A DNA stretch of 64,000 nt, from the NCBI RefSeq assembly GCF_030704535.1, contig NC_081821.1, forward strand, positions 1,007,001 through 1,071,000, given 5' to 3'. Made by a program: the position numbers and the translations under genes. Below, piece after piece: positions 39,001 through 51,047 of the stretch (its first letter is position 1; every line of letters starts with the position of its first letter). This DNA is from Vitis vinifera. Taxonomy: Eukaryota; Streptophyta; Magnoliopsida; Vitales; Vitaceae. The notes below the pieces were generated by a model, which did no database searches, was not told the DNA's origin, and worked only from the letters and a program-made list of their open reading frames with translations.

Positions 39001-39322
39001 GCCTCCGCAGCAGCCACCTCCCCAACTGTCCCCTCAGGTGTCACATCCAGATCTGGCCATGCATCAGGCAGCACCACCTCCGCTACCAACTCTCCCACAG
39101 CTAGCCACGCCACCATTTATGCAGACAGCTGGATCTATGATAGGTGCACCGTACAACTATACACCACCACTGCCTCCACCTCCTGGCTTTTCAATACCTA
39201 GAACCCCACTAACTGCTGTCCCTTATCCTTCTCCGCCGATTCCATACCAGAATTTTCAGGGGCCAGAAGGTTTCTTCAGTCAGCCGCCCATACCAGCAAC
39301 ACCTCCAATTTCGAGGTCCTAG
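29315..39322 (+). CDS. CID (RNA polymerase II CTD-interacting) domain protein, RPRD1/Rtt103-like
   Basis: Coding exons 29315-29390, 33880-34127, 35451-35588, 35689-35845, 37073-37212, 37305-37340 and 38495-39322 give 540 residues. Residues 1 to about 135 form a CID: MNGIFNEQILVEKLAKLNSS, LSHWCIFHRKRAKQVVETWE, LYLANDILQNSRR and EFVGEFWKVLP are hallmark segments of the eight-helix fold that binds phosphorylated CTD heptads. A coiled coil (about 200-285, EELQGQHDILTECIEQLRTA) follows, as in RPRD1 dimerisation regions. The C-terminus (about 400-540) is Pro-rich with PPQQPPPQL and PLPPPPGF, preceded by a KRPK basic patch. Expected role: nuclear, coupling transcription with 3'-end processing or CTD dephosphorylation. 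The ATG is the first in the exon that follows the leader acceptor. The first coding intron is about 4.5 kb of nested transposons. Confidence 0.93.
30006..30879. mobile_element. TRIM-type LTR retroelement fossil, inverted-dimer arrangement
   Basis: Four copies of an LTR of about 148 bp (TGTGACA...TTACA): 30006-30154 and 30296-30443 forward, about 30458-30603 and 30731-30879 reversed. Each forward or reversed pair encloses about 130-140 bp of non-coding internal DNA. A tRNA-Met-like primer-binding word (TGGTATCAGAG) directly follows the forward LTRs and appears reversed beside the last one. The small size and lack of any gene fit a terminal-repeat retrotransposon in miniature. The whole unit is flanked by the 5-bp direct repeat AATAG (30001-30005, 30880-30884). 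LTRs have clearly diverged, so it is old and inactive. Confidence 0.8.
31780..32275 (+). mobile_element. LINE 3' end nested in the older LINE
   Basis: The frame at about 31975-32160 reads WSIWRERNRKAFEN and later FLYLFWDWVRLYIG then SLLDFVHWLG, the conserved C-terminus of plant L1 ORF2, followed by the 3' UTR and ACCTATAAAAAAA at 32263-32275. The 5' boundary is approximate. Confidence 0.7.
32959..33001. repeat. (AT)n microsatellite
   Basis: About 21 uninterrupted AT units, followed by a short CA run. Confidence 0.95.
33128..33360 (+). mobile_element. 5'-truncated LINE 3' end
   Basis: LINE 3' sequence (GTGTATATAGGCGG..., FLDWLGLG-like frame, long T-rich 3' UTR) ends in an A run at 33349-33360. 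It is flanked by the 16-bp direct repeat AGGATAAGAAAAACTG (33112-33127, 33361-33376), a clean target-site duplication. Confidence 0.85.
33609..33650 (-). mobile_element. 42-bp LINE tail
   Basis: T run, then GATAGGTAAATAAGCAGAG: the reverse complement of a LINE 3' terminus ending ACCTATCAAAAAAA. It lies between two identical 22-bp direct repeats at 33587-33608 and 33651-33672 (start ACTTAATTTTATGC). Confidence 0.85.
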
Positions 39323-39555
39323 AACTGCGAGGTATGTAGTTGGTGCTTTAGAAGTTTTACATGGCAACTTGACTTCGTAGGAAATTTACCAACCTCCTTG
39401 ATGATGGAAGATGAAGCTTCTTGTAATATTACATGTAAATTACTTAGATTATCGTAAAGCTCACAGTTATATTAGTTAATTATGCTGATAAATTTTTTGA
39501 AGAAGCCAGCTTCTTGTTGGTGAATGGTTCTCTTCAGTTTATTACTCAATTAGCA

Positions 39556-41170
39556 GGTTAGCCTGTGGCTCGTGGACCCAATTGTCTTATCTTCCTCCGG
39601 TTGGACTTGGCCCTGAGATAGAGGCCCAGAGTGTGGCCTTGTGGGGCCGATGCAGCAGGTTAGCCTGTATGGCTCGTGGCCCCAATTGTCTTATCTTCCG
39701 CCGGGTGGGCGTGGGCCTGAGATTGAAGCCCAGAGTGTGGCCTTGGGGCGACGCTAGCTGGGCTGGTTGCTGATCAGACCAAGACATCGACTTGGGTAGC
39801 GAGGCCTAACTGCCATGAGACGAGATGCAGATCCAACGTGAAAAGCGGGTATATGGGTGGGGCTAGGGATGGGATGGGCCGGTGCAGGCAAAGCCATTAG
39901 TCATGGCCCATCAAAATGGGCCTGAGTTGAGATCGAGGCTCACATGGGAGAGGCCAGTATGACAAGGCTGGTTTCGGATTGGGCCTTGATTAGGCCCATG
40001 CAATAGGCTCTGCCTGGGAGTGAGGTGTAGGTTGGGCCCAAATGTGAGGCTCAGTTGACCATGAGTGGGCCTGGGTTCTCAAACGAAGGAACCTGCTAAG
40101 TGAGGCTGGGTTGAGATTAGGCCTAATCAGGCCCATTCTAGTCCCTTAACTGAGCTATATCTGGGCCTCCGGTTCAGTTGCTGCCCAAATGCAGTCAGGA
40201 GGCAGGCTCGGTTAGGCTGTGGATTTGTCTCTAATCAAAGAGGGACCATCGGTGAAAGTGGCCCGCACCACGAATGGGCCGTAATTAGCCCATGAATTCT
40301 GCCTTACCGAGTCTAAGATGAACGTTGGTCTTAATGGCTTGACAATTGGACCTGGGTTTTAACCAGAAAATGGGCTAATCTGCCTAAGCCTGAGATTGAT
40401 ACTGAAATGCGAGAATGCTGCTGGTTTTGAAATGGGCCTAATTGGGCCCATATAGTCCCTTAAGTTGAGCTACAGGACTACAGATGGAGTCTTGGCTCAA
40501 ATGGGGTTACGTGGGCCAACAGGCTACGCTCAGTTTAGCCTTGGGCTCGTGCCCAATAAGGTGAGATTAGTGGGATGGTCCATAAGTGGGCCCGCAATGG
40601 GCCCATGGGTGCCTGCTGACTGAGATGAAAGTTGTTGGGCGCTAAGGCTAGGCTCAGGTGGCCTTGTGTGGGTCGGGTTTTGAACCAGTAAATATGACCT
40701 GAGCCTGAGATTGAGGATCAAATGTGAATCTGCTCGGCCAAGCTGGTCTGGAATTGGGCATTGGGCCTAAATGACTCCCTTAAGTCTATCAATGCTTTGG
40801 GTCTCAGAGTCCCAACCCAAATAGGGTACAGCCAGTTTAGCCTTGGATTCTGCCAAACCACTCTAGACCATACGTAAAAGTGGGCTGAACTAAAATGGGC
40901 CTGATACGACCAACTAATCGTGCTCCATCTTCACTTGTGATGGAGGTTATGGGCCCAAGTATAGGCTTGATCAACCTTGAGTGGGCCTAGAGTTGGGCGA
41001 CAAAAATGAGCCTGCCAAATGGTGAGCCTAATTAATTAGTTCCGTGAGTTTGGCTCCATCTGGGCCTGGGATGAGGGTGCTGACCACATGGGACCGCACA
41101 GGCTAGAGCTCAGTTTAGCCTTGGATTAGAGACTCGTCAGGCGGGACCATGAGATATACCAACCAGAGCT
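39556..41170. repeat. GC-rich tandem array with about 150-bp units
   Basis: Rich in GGGCCT, GGCCCA and GAGATTGAGG words, in strong contrast to the AT-rich surroundings. Two similar units of about 103 bp start at 39556 and 39659 (GTTAGCCTGT). From about 39980 a core like GGGCCTAATTAGGCCCAT recurs near 39983, 40121, 40279, 40436, 40590, 40764, 40895 and 41026. Alternate copies are more alike (TAGTCCCTTAA, GAGCTA(C/T)), giving a dimer of about 315 bp. No long frame is conserved. It begins about 230 bp after the CID gene stop. Confidence 0.75.
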
Positions 41171-41947
41171 ATACCAGATTCCCAGGTCAATCATCTCTCT
41201 AAAACCATCCAACAGTGGGATGCACCTGCTCGATACAACATCCGGACAGCTACCAATGAAGAGGCCAGAACCAGCCACACAGTTGGTTGCACACTTACAA
41301 CACAGACTCCCATTCTGTTTCTCTGCCTCATCTTCTAACACCACCTGCTTGCCACCCAATAGAACCGAAAAAGGAATTTTTTTTTTTTTTTTTTTTTACA
41401 AAATAAAAATAAAAAAAGGGCGACAGAAAGGAAGAAATTGTTCACCCCTTGAACCATGCTCCACAGTTTTTGGGAGATAACTGGACACAGCTACATCATA
41501 AAAAGCCCTTCTTTAATTGAAATAACAAAAGCACATAGAGTCCTTACACATTGAAATAGCAGCCCATCCCAAACAGAGGAAACATCAACAAAATTGTATC
41601 CAAATGCGAGGGTAATATCCTCTAATAGAATGCCTGCTCCAAGTTTTAACTCCGTTGGCTGTCAGCTGAAAGGGGCTGCCGCTGATGAAGCCTCCCCCCT
41701 TAAAAAAATTGAAATCAAAATTAGTGACTATGTTCTTGCTCATATGTCTAGTAATAGTAGAATTATGTATTGGTATAAAGAAATCTAGTTGGACCCTTTG
41801 CCTAGCAAGCACATCTGGTCCTACATGGAACAGGTAAAACCACAACTTCCATGTCTCTCCCTGGATTAGCTATGTCAAAAATTCACACACAATTTTGGGT
41901 GAGAAAGAAAGAGCAATACCGTTTCTTCTAAAAGAGGGAAATAACAG
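41171..41947. other. 3' flank of the pseudouridine synthase gene
   Basis: No coding signal; a T run at about 41376-41397 and the probable 3' UTR of the minus-strand gene that stops at 41948. Confidence 0.5.
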
Positions 41948-44900
41948 TTAGTCATGCGATGCCCACTCTGGATGTGGGCATTCATAAACCCAATCAGGCC
42001 CGCAGTATCTAATGCAGTGTAACCATAAACCCTCTTCATCCTCATCATATCTGCAATTTCAGCAGCAACATTCAGAGGAAGCTAGAAATGTCGATAATAA
42101 TAAATGACCATCACATAAAGGCATATTTAGTGAAGTATCTGAAATTACATTTGCATGGTCCTATTTGAGAGAAAGGGGCGTAGGGGTGTGGTTGTTGAAA
42201 AGTCCTATTCACTAAGAATCACGTTATGGGAGAATTTTCTTACCCTTTAGGGGTCAAATTTGGACAATTTGTACACATAGGATCAATGCTGAAATCTACG
42301 GTGGAATTATCATCACAATATTCGTCAACACAACTTTTGGGAGAACTGGATGGCAGAGAACAGCCTGAATTAGCTGCAGCTCTATCAGCACTCAATCCTT
42401 TAGTAGAACGATCAACAGAAAATTCGGAGAGGTAGAGCATATCATTGGCTATTGGATGGCCTGTATATTGTAAATGAACTCGAATCTACACCAAAGAGAG
42501 ACTGATCTGAATATGATAATTTATGTTTAATGATCAAAGTTTTAACAAAATTTTGGTATAGGAGTTACTATTTCTCCAATCAGTTTATGGGATTGTCACT
42601 GAAATTTCTGAAAATAAAATGCAGGACAGTTGATGAAATATGATTACTTCTAAAAAAAATCCAACAAAATAGGGAAACACTGTTTCTTCTTATGAAGCAA
42701 TATATGCAAATGTACGCTATAAAATCATTCATAAGGATGAGAATATTTCTCACTTACATAAAAAGAATGATGGAAGTGAGCTACTTCTTTCTTTAAGCCA
42801 TGGTAAAAGAATTATAGAATTATTCATAATTACTAACTACAAAGCGGAACCAACAAAAGGGAAACTATATTTCCAAAAACCCTGATTAGAGAATGGACAG
42901 ACAAATACTTATTTAAGATAAACTATAAATGTTCTTACTTGATGAGTTCGACCAGTGATTGGTTCACACAAAACAATGCTATGAGTTCCATTGGTACTAA
43001 TCCTAGTAAACTTTGTACATGCTGACTTTCCCTTCAAGGGAGTATTGCCACAACAGTTGCCAACCTGCATAAAGGAACGATGCTTCCAAATTAAGCAAAT
43101 ATGATTGATACATGTTTCTTCAATAAAAATGCCTCAACTAACCATTCAGCAATGAATTAAATATGGCAAGGAGTTTGGTCAAAAATGGATGTAACACCAG
43201 TAAAAAGTCACTATCTTAACAAAGCACTGAAAAGGAACAAAGAACGACACTTGAGGCAGTTAATTATTGAAATAGAACAAAGCATGTACCATGGGAAAGA
43301 AAAATTCAATATGCTACTTTAGACATTACATACAATATGCTATTTTAGACATTGGTCAATTGCAAGGCTACTAGTGTAGATTTCACTTCTTCCATTCACA
43401 GTTATCAACAACTATCTATAAAAGTTAAGTGGTTGAGTGGAAAGCCTTGCCTCTACTGTGCTTCTTCCTTCCCGAGCATTATAATTTACATTCACATTGA
43501 CAACTTGCTGCAAAGAAAAACTATAATTATCAAACAGGAAAAAAATAAAACTTAGTCTCCTTACCATTAAGCAAAATTTAGAGGTACAACTTCCCCAAAA
43601 AATGCATACATGTAAATGAATGCAACAGATTTTAGGTTCTGCTAAATAGTGTCCATTATAACAACTGCCTCAACAGCATAATATTGGCAAACAGGTGAAT
43701 TTAGCCCCTTATTATGAACCAGTTGACAAGTATTCTACAATGCTATTAAGGATTCCAAGAGAGAATGTAAGAAGAAATAAATATCTAATGGCAACTTAAA
43801 GATACAAAGCAATATAACCTAATTAATCAATATATTCTGAACTTCAAGGGCATTGTCTTAAGCAACAAAAGTAAGATCACAAAGAATGATAAAAATGTTG
43901 AGCACCTCATCCACAGATGAGAGAGAGAGAGCAGAGAATGATACAAATGTCCAGCACCTTATCCACGGATGAGAAAAAGAGAAAGGTAAAATCACACACA
44001 TGGCAATGATATACACAAAGTTCTGAGACAGAGTTGAAAAGCAGAATTTGAGAAAACACACGACTTGATGCCCGTGGTTTGGGCACTGCTAAGCACACAT
44101 CTTTGAATATTTTCAGCACACAAAGTAGGAAGGTAATAGCATGAACAACCATGCATATTTGTCTGTTTTATTGTTTCTTTCATCACATATTTACTTTCAC
44201 ATGAATTGCATGAATCACCAGAGCCTGGACAAAAGAATACCTCATCATCAGGAAATACCCCAGTGACCTTTGCAATATACTGTTTCTGCACCATCCCAGC
44301 TTCAATCTGCAGTAACCGGGTTTTATTTAAGATGTTAACAACTTTCCTTTTCTTTTAAAATATTTATATAACTATCCAGAAGGAAAAATCCAAGCATATG
44401 TACTGAGTATCTAATAGTTCTTTTATCTAAATACAATTTCAATATATGTATATATGGATTGAAATGATGACAACATATTTCTGAAAAATTGAAAATTCAT
44501 CAAACAAATCCAAGTATTCTTACAATTAGGCATACATGGTTAGTGATACAACTAAAAACAAAAAAATCATAAAAACAAGTTTGTGGATCTGCCTAACTAT
44601 ATTCACTACATATACTGAAATAGAAAGATAAAGTTATTATCAAACATGCTGTACATAACGAAAGGGATATGATGAGTCTCCACTGTGCAAAATGTCACAT
44701 GTAAGGTAAAAACATGTAATACCCAATAGCAAACAGCTAAAACTATAACATAAGTACACCCAATAGCAAGCCATAGGGTTACAAGAAAAAGGAACTCAGT
44801 TTTTTCCTACTTCAAGTTTTAGATAAACAAATATGAGCATTATAAAGCTAACCTGTTGCCTAAAACTGTCAGCCTTAGAAGCACTTCTGGCCAAGATCAG

Positions 44901-47702
44901 GAGTCCTGAAACTAGGCGGTCTAGCCTATGGATCGCTGACATTAGCGTCAAGGGAAGGAAAGAAATCCAGAGGAGCAACACTTTACCAGAAAAATAAGCA
45001 GATGAATAATTTGAACAAGAAAACACACTTAAGACTTCTTCTTTGTCCTTTCTTCTTCTTTTTTTCCCCCCTTTTTGTGATGAATTAGAAACTTATGTGG
45101 ATTATGTTCAAGTACAATCACAATAGTTGCTATCAAAGATAATTTGTTTGGATACGAAATAGAGGTGCCAAGCCATGCTCCGCCTGAAGGATGCCGACAA
45201 CAGTGTTTTTACGGTATTGACCACATGGATGCACCTATATAACAGTGGAAACTCCAAAATTTAGAACCATGTAATAGTCAAAGAAGTAAACTCAAATCAA
45301 GGTGTGTGAGTGGAAAGAAGCTCTCTTCTCTCCGAGTCATGGAAATAGCACACATGCAGGATTGTCAAAACTTTACTATGAAGAACTTAAAGGATGAAGA
45401 TGATTAGTATTTGTTCGACAATTGCTCACATCACTTTAATAAGTTGACTTTTTAAAATCAGAAACAACCATTTCATTACATTGAAATAATAAGTATAATT
45501 GCATATAGGACGTGAAATCCTATGAACAAGCACACAATCCAAAATACATACATGCACAGATCCAAAAAGGAAAATATATATATATTAGTCTAATAAAATA
45601 AATCTATAAGCACAGGTGAAGATAGGTAGGACAATGCTCATTACAATTCATTGAAAAAAAAAATCTTGCTAAAGAAACAAAGAGTTGTGTTCAATGCTTT
45701 GCTCATGCATTCTCTAAATGATTACCTAGGAGATGAACCTGATAAAAACATGCAAACTCTAAAGAAATATCAATAATTTAACCAAACCACCCATTAAACC
45801 TCCACTTTTTTTTCCATTGTCAACATGACATGATAATGTAGAATCTTCTTCTACTTAAGAGATTGAAGAGGTCTAAATCTTTTGCCTACAAAAGAACCCT
45901 CCAAAGGGCAAGAATCTTAGCCTCAAGGGCTAAACCTTGTCATACATGGCTAGAATCTCCTTTCCTCTTGGGCTGACACTCCTGATTCCAACCCATGACA
46001 TGGTCTCTCTACCCTAGCTCCCTTCCCTGACACCAAACCACATCTCTTTGCAATCTCTCAATCTTGGAAATTACTTTGCCAACTGCAAGTCATTTGATTA
46101 TATAGTTCAAATCAAAAGTCAGACATCAAAAGACAATAAGAAATAGGGCATGCATAACTACTCATGGTGGGCACACCAAAAGCAGGATCATATGAAAATG
46201 CCCACGAGGCAAAAAAAACTAGTGTCTGTGAATTTTCTACAGCACTTTTGATAAAAGAATATTTCCACCAATCAAATGGAAAAAGTAAATTCAGTCTCTG
46301 AACAAATTTTCTTGCAGAACTCTTAGGTGGATCCAACAGAAAGTTCAATCTGTATTGACGAGAATGGAGTGAAAATAAATAAAGCAATAATCAACTTGTC
46401 CAGCCACCATGAAAAGCACAACCATTTTTTGACTTACCGGAACAGATGCTGGCTTACAAATGGTTAAAACATCTGGTTCTTTCTGCAAAACTGAGACATC
46501 CAACGCCAACACTGGCGGTTCATGCCTACAGCCTTCACAACATCAATTGCTAGCTTGATAATTTTATAGTAGCAGACTTGAAAAAAGGAAAAAGGCTAAA
46601 AAAGAAAGAGAAGTAACAATATATCCCAAAAAAAAAAAAAAAAAGTGATGTTACACCAACTGAACAAACTGCTAGAAGTGATTCTCTGAAAGAAACAGCC
46701 AAAAAAACTCTAATTTTGTCCCTAAAAAAGGCCTATGCGCCACTGAGTGTATTGGAGAGGCATTGAAGAAAATCAAATTATAATATTAATCATTTTCAAT
46801 TGAATAATAAAACCTAAAATGAACAATCAAATGTCCAAACAAAATCTAATGGAAGAAATCCGCTACTTATGTTACTGATGAATGAAAAAGCATCATTAAG
46901 ACCAACAACCTGTGTACAAAGTGGCTTATCTTTTGCGATGATCGGACTATGTACGAAACAGGCACCATCTCTCCATCAACTTGTATCCTTCCCGATTGGA
47001 CAGCATTAACCTACATTGCACAACATGTAATTTACAAACTCGAACTGCATAGTCTGCATTACATAAACCAAACGAGTGAAAATCACAGAAACAAACTACG
47101 AAACCCAGATACAACAGATCAAAAACGTTGTTACGAACTCACTCTACACACATTTCAAGGATAAATCACATAATCACGCATAAACACAACTTGAGGCGAT
47201 TTTCTACAGATTTGATTTCGGAACCATAAACTAAAAGCAAATTTTCAAACAATCAAAGAAACGATGAGTCAACGAATCTAAGAACTCGTAAACCAAGCAG
47301 ACATTAAATAAATCATACATAATAATCATAAGGCCGTCCTTTGAACTCTTCGGTGAACAAATCGACGATGGTTTTTCCCGCCCAACGATTCTTAACCTTC
47401 GCAATAAAAAACAAAGAAAATCAATAAAGATTTCCGAAATGATAAATTAGGGTTTCGAATACGATTCAGAGCGATATGGAGGAGTACATGAGAGATGAAC
47501 TCGAAGTAGTAAGGTCTGACGTGGCGTTTCCCTGCAACAAAGCCGATGATTGAGAGATAATCGCAATTATTTGAAACGAATTTCTAATTTTTTTTTTCTT
47601 TTTATTACCATTGCGGAATATGTAATCATGGCGCTCCGGCGGGTTCGCTGGGGTCTGCCACACAATCTCCATCTCCGCCGCCTCATCTCTCCTCCTCTTC
47701 AT
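41948..47702 (-). CDS. RNA pseudouridine synthase 7 (RluA family)
   Basis: Eleven exons: 47702-47609, 47531-47488, 47396-47319, 47010-46910, 46525-46438, 45234-45156, 44935-44853, 44306-44241, 43064-42939, 42485-42244, 42050-41948; together 367 residues. An S4-like RNA-binding segment lies at about residues 73-105 (AVQSGRIQVDGE). The RluA catalytic motif is IHRLDRLVSGLLI, with Asp167 the expected nucleophile; the family usually has Thr where this protein has Val. [33 protein letters not shown] and PIANDMLY are further family signatures. It isomerises uridine to pseudouridine in structured RNA; the target is unknown. The C-terminus (YDEDEEGLWLHCIRYCGPDW, then ECPHPEW) matches plant PUS7 types. 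The last intron ends at ATTGCAG|ATATG; a nearer AG would give an early stop. It is divergent from MUB. Confidence 0.93.
45850..46080 (-). mobile_element. LINE ORF2 relic in a pseudouridine synthase intron
   Basis: On the minus strand the sequence reads SKIERLQRD, then further words like those downstream of reverse transcriptase in plant L1 elements (KIERIQRDFLWGG type). Heavily decayed; limits approximate. Confidence 0.4.
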
Positions 47703-48271
47703 TTTCCGCTCTAAAAACGACGTCGTCTTGTTTGAACTCGTTCAAGCCGAAGAACGACAATTAAAACGACGTCGGATCGACAACACTCTTCTTATTCTCA
47801 ACTTCCCTGTTAAACGACGTCGTTTGTTTAGACTAAACACGACGTCGTTTATTTAAACTAAGTACGACGTCGTATTAGAGAGGCTCATCCCCATTCGGCT
47901 CACCAACTCCATCTAAACAAAAGGAAAAGGGAAGAAAAAGTCATGGAATTATGGGGCAGTGATGCCGTCACGATCGGGTACAGCTACAGATCTCCCAAAA
48001 CGGCGTCGTCTGTGGAGGAGTATCACTGAGTTTACTTGATTCATTAGATATTGTATATATATTATTAAAAACCCAAGAGAAAAAAGGCTACAAGCACTTG
48101 AAATTTTGAATCGGTGGTTGCTACAGATCTACACCATTTTGAGCGATTCATTCAAGGTCTCTGCTACTGGTTTGGTTTAATTTCTTAATAATTTTTTTTT
48201 TATTTTGATTTTTTCTGATTGGTCGATTTGTACAAATACAGGGGAGTTGCGGGTTTAATTATTGTTAATTG
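47703..48271. promoter_or_regulatory. Bidirectional promoter with repeated ACGACGTCGT palindromes
   Basis: The 569 bp between the pseudouridine synthase ATG (minus) and the MUB ATG (plus). The palindrome ACGACGTCGT occurs at 47717-47726, 47814-47823, 47839-47848 and 47864-47873, with near copies ACGACGTCGG at 47766-47775 and ACGGCGTCGT at 48000-48009. The core GACGTC is a bZIP (CRE/C-box type) half-site pair. Copies lie 49, 48, 25 and 25 bp apart. No TATA box is obvious for the minus-strand gene. Confidence 0.65.
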
Positions 48272-51047
48272 ATGAGTTCGGATTTGGTTGATATAAAGTT
48301 TAGGCTGTACGATGGATCTGATGTTGGACCCTTTCGGTACTCATCCACCTCCACGGTCGATATGCTCAAGGAGAGAGTTGTCTCTGATTGGCCGAAAGGT
48401 ACTGGTTTGTACTGTTTTCCATTTCTGTTTGTTAATTCAGTTGTAAGAGTTTCAAAATTGGTTGTTGATGAAATTGGGAACTGACCCATGAGATTTTCAT
48501 TAAGGCAGCTGCCGAATTTCACTGCTGATTTCCAAATTATGAGGTTTCGGGTTGTTGATTGAGAAAGCCATTTCTATTGAACTCCAAAATGGAATATAGG
48601 GATAGTAATTTTCATTTGTGTGTTGTTTCCTATAATGCCCTTTTCTTTGAGCAAAACAATGGATTTGGGTTGGGGGAGGGAAGGAGAGGACTGAGTATGA
48701 ATGTTCACAAATATCCATTGAGGGGACGAGCATATATGTCAAGCTTTGTTTCAATAAGCATATTGGAGAACTCTTGTCAGTAAAGTTATTCCTTACATGT
48801 GACTTTATTGGTTTCCTTTGGGAGGAAGCCTTTATAGGGCTTGAATATATTGCTGAATGTTAATTTTCTTGTCCTTTTTATGACAATTCTCCTGGAAGAT
48901 GAGATATTATTTGTGCTTGTCAGCCTCAGTTTGGATGAAGTTGTTCTGTTATTGGGTAATGGATAATATAAATTCAAGTTTTGAGCCCTGCGGAGTTTGT
49001 GCAGGTTTCCTTGTTGCCTGCTATGAAATAATGTTCCAAGTATCTTTGACATACATGGTTCAACAATAATCAGCAGAGAACAAATATAATTTATGGCATT
49101 TGAATCCCAACTACTGAATTGTATTTCCTAGCCGGTAACCAATTTGGTGTTTTCTTTTTTCATCAAAAGTTTGATGGTTTTTGATAGTTCAGTTTGAGAT
49201 CCCTAGCATTCAAGATCGATGCTTATTGATGAATGGTTTGATTTGTAATTATTTGGATTTTAATATGAAACTTGTTGGGAAGAAGGTACAGGAAAGACAT
49301 GGACTGAATCAGCCTTTTTTTTGTTTCCACTTGGAGGATATTTTCTCTTTTCTTTCTGTTTTCAATGTGATTTTCTTATATGTTCTTTCTATCTTTCTTA
49401 GGTAAAACCATTATACCGAAGGCTGCAAATGAAGTTAAACTGATTAGTTCTGGTAAAATTTTGGAAAATGACAAGACTGTTGGTCAGTGTAGAATACCCT
49501 TTGGTGAACTTGCAGGAGGGGTTCTTGTAATGCACGTTGTTGTACAACCATCTCTAGCAAAAACAAAGACAGGTATGTTCCATGTTGATTTAGGACTATT
49601 CTGTTCCATATAAGGATGGCTTGTAACAGTGGATTTGAAGCTTAGTTTGATGGTTGTGTGTGCACTTTATGCTGTTGTGAAAAATTTCTTAACCTGAACT
49701 TTGGAATTGCATTTAGTAGCAACTTTTACTTGCTGATGATTGGACCCATTTTGTAACTTGCAATATCTGATTTCTAGGTGGAGGATTTTTTCATATCAAT
49801 AGACTAATTGATTCTAGTTTGGGTAGTATTTTGCTATCGGCTTGCATGGCATTCCTCTATTATTATAAAGAAGATTGCAAAATGTCTGTTTGAGCTTTTT
49901 GACTGTTATAGGGAAGTTAGTATAGTAAGACTAATGACTCAAAATGGGCTCAGTAATCTAGTTGTTAGGCAGTTTTCTTTACTTCCTTTTTTTGTCTCTT
50001 GTACTTCTCTTTTATCAATATGGTTTGTTATGAGAAGAAACGGGCATAAATTTTTGAAATAGGTTGGCTGACCTTAGATAGAGAAGTGAATTCAAAATTA
50101 AAGTCAGGCCACTGCAGGCCCTAGTCCAAGAAAATAGGATTATCGAGCTTATTGCCTCTAGTCCTTCCTAAAGTAGAAAATGCTAAGAACTGTTCCATTA
50201 ATGGAAAATCATATTAATAGTAGGTGATTCTCAATTTGTTTTTTCATTTTCTTTCTTGGATATTCCCCAGGCATGGAGGGTGGAATTGTCCAGTGGTGGG
50301 ATATGATTGGACAATAACATCGATGGCATCTGAAAAAACTTTTTATTTTTCTTGTTATGGGTCAAGCAGTAATTTTCTTGGGTGAGATTCCTTTACTTTC
50401 ATCCTGATCTGAAAGAAAGGGTTTCTCCTTTTTGAAGTAAGATCTAACTACATTCCGAAAGTCAGCAACATGAAATAGGGTTCCCACATTAAATAATCAA
50501 CTCTTTTGGTCTGAAAATCACTGAGGATATTATTGGTGAACATTTATGCCTTTCTGTGCTTCTTTTTTTGGTGAGTAGAAGTTTGAGGTTTGTATCAAAA
50601 ATACCATTACTAGCATGCGTCACATGCATATTCCATTAGGATGTTTCACCTGCCTCTTAGTTTGTAAGCCAGCTTCTTATTTTGGCCAGCCAAGAAAATT
50701 ACAACCCGGCTATATCAGAAGGTTGCTATTTATCTTAAGTTTGCAATAAGTGATTGCTGATATGATGATAAATAATCCTGGTTGATCCTTCTATCTTACA
50801 CAAACATCACAGTTCACACCCATCAGCATCATTACAGCTTTTGACATTCATGTTATGAGATTTACTTTAGTGCAATATCACTGCAAATGTGTTTTCATCT
50901 GTAACAATGCAAATGTATACTCATTAGTATTCTTTAGGTTGGGTTCTAATATATGATGCTTTTTTTTGTGTGCATTTCTTTTTCTGAGCAGAAAAGAAGA
51001 TTGATAAGTCACCCAAGAAAGTTGTCTGCTCATGTTCCATATTATGA
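48272..51047 (+). CDS. MUB: Membrane-anchored ubiquitin-fold protein
   Basis: Exons 48272-48398, 49402-49572 and 50992-51047 give 117 residues, the normal MUB length. A ubiquitin-like fold spans about residues 5-95 (VDIKFRLYDGSDVGPFRYSS, VVSDWPKGKTIIPKAANEVK, LISSGKILENDKTVGQC). The C-terminus is VVCSCSIL: CSIL is a CaaX box, and Leu at the last position predicts geranylgeranylation; the Cys two residues upstream could be palmitoylated. There is no diglycine, so it is not conjugated like ubiquitin. MUBs tether group VI E2 ubiquitin-conjugating enzymes to the plasma membrane. The ATG at 48272 follows an in-frame TTG and gives the canonical MSSDLVDIKF start. Confidence 0.95.

Noticed and set aside
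38691-39104. Extra frames over the last CID gene exon
   Set aside because: They are by-products of the proline-rich coding sequence in other frames.
42051-42085. Nearer acceptor TTTCTAG for the last pseudouridine synthase exon
   Set aside because: It would give a stop after two codons; the acceptor at ATTGCAG restores the conserved DEEGLWLHCIRYCGPDW ending.
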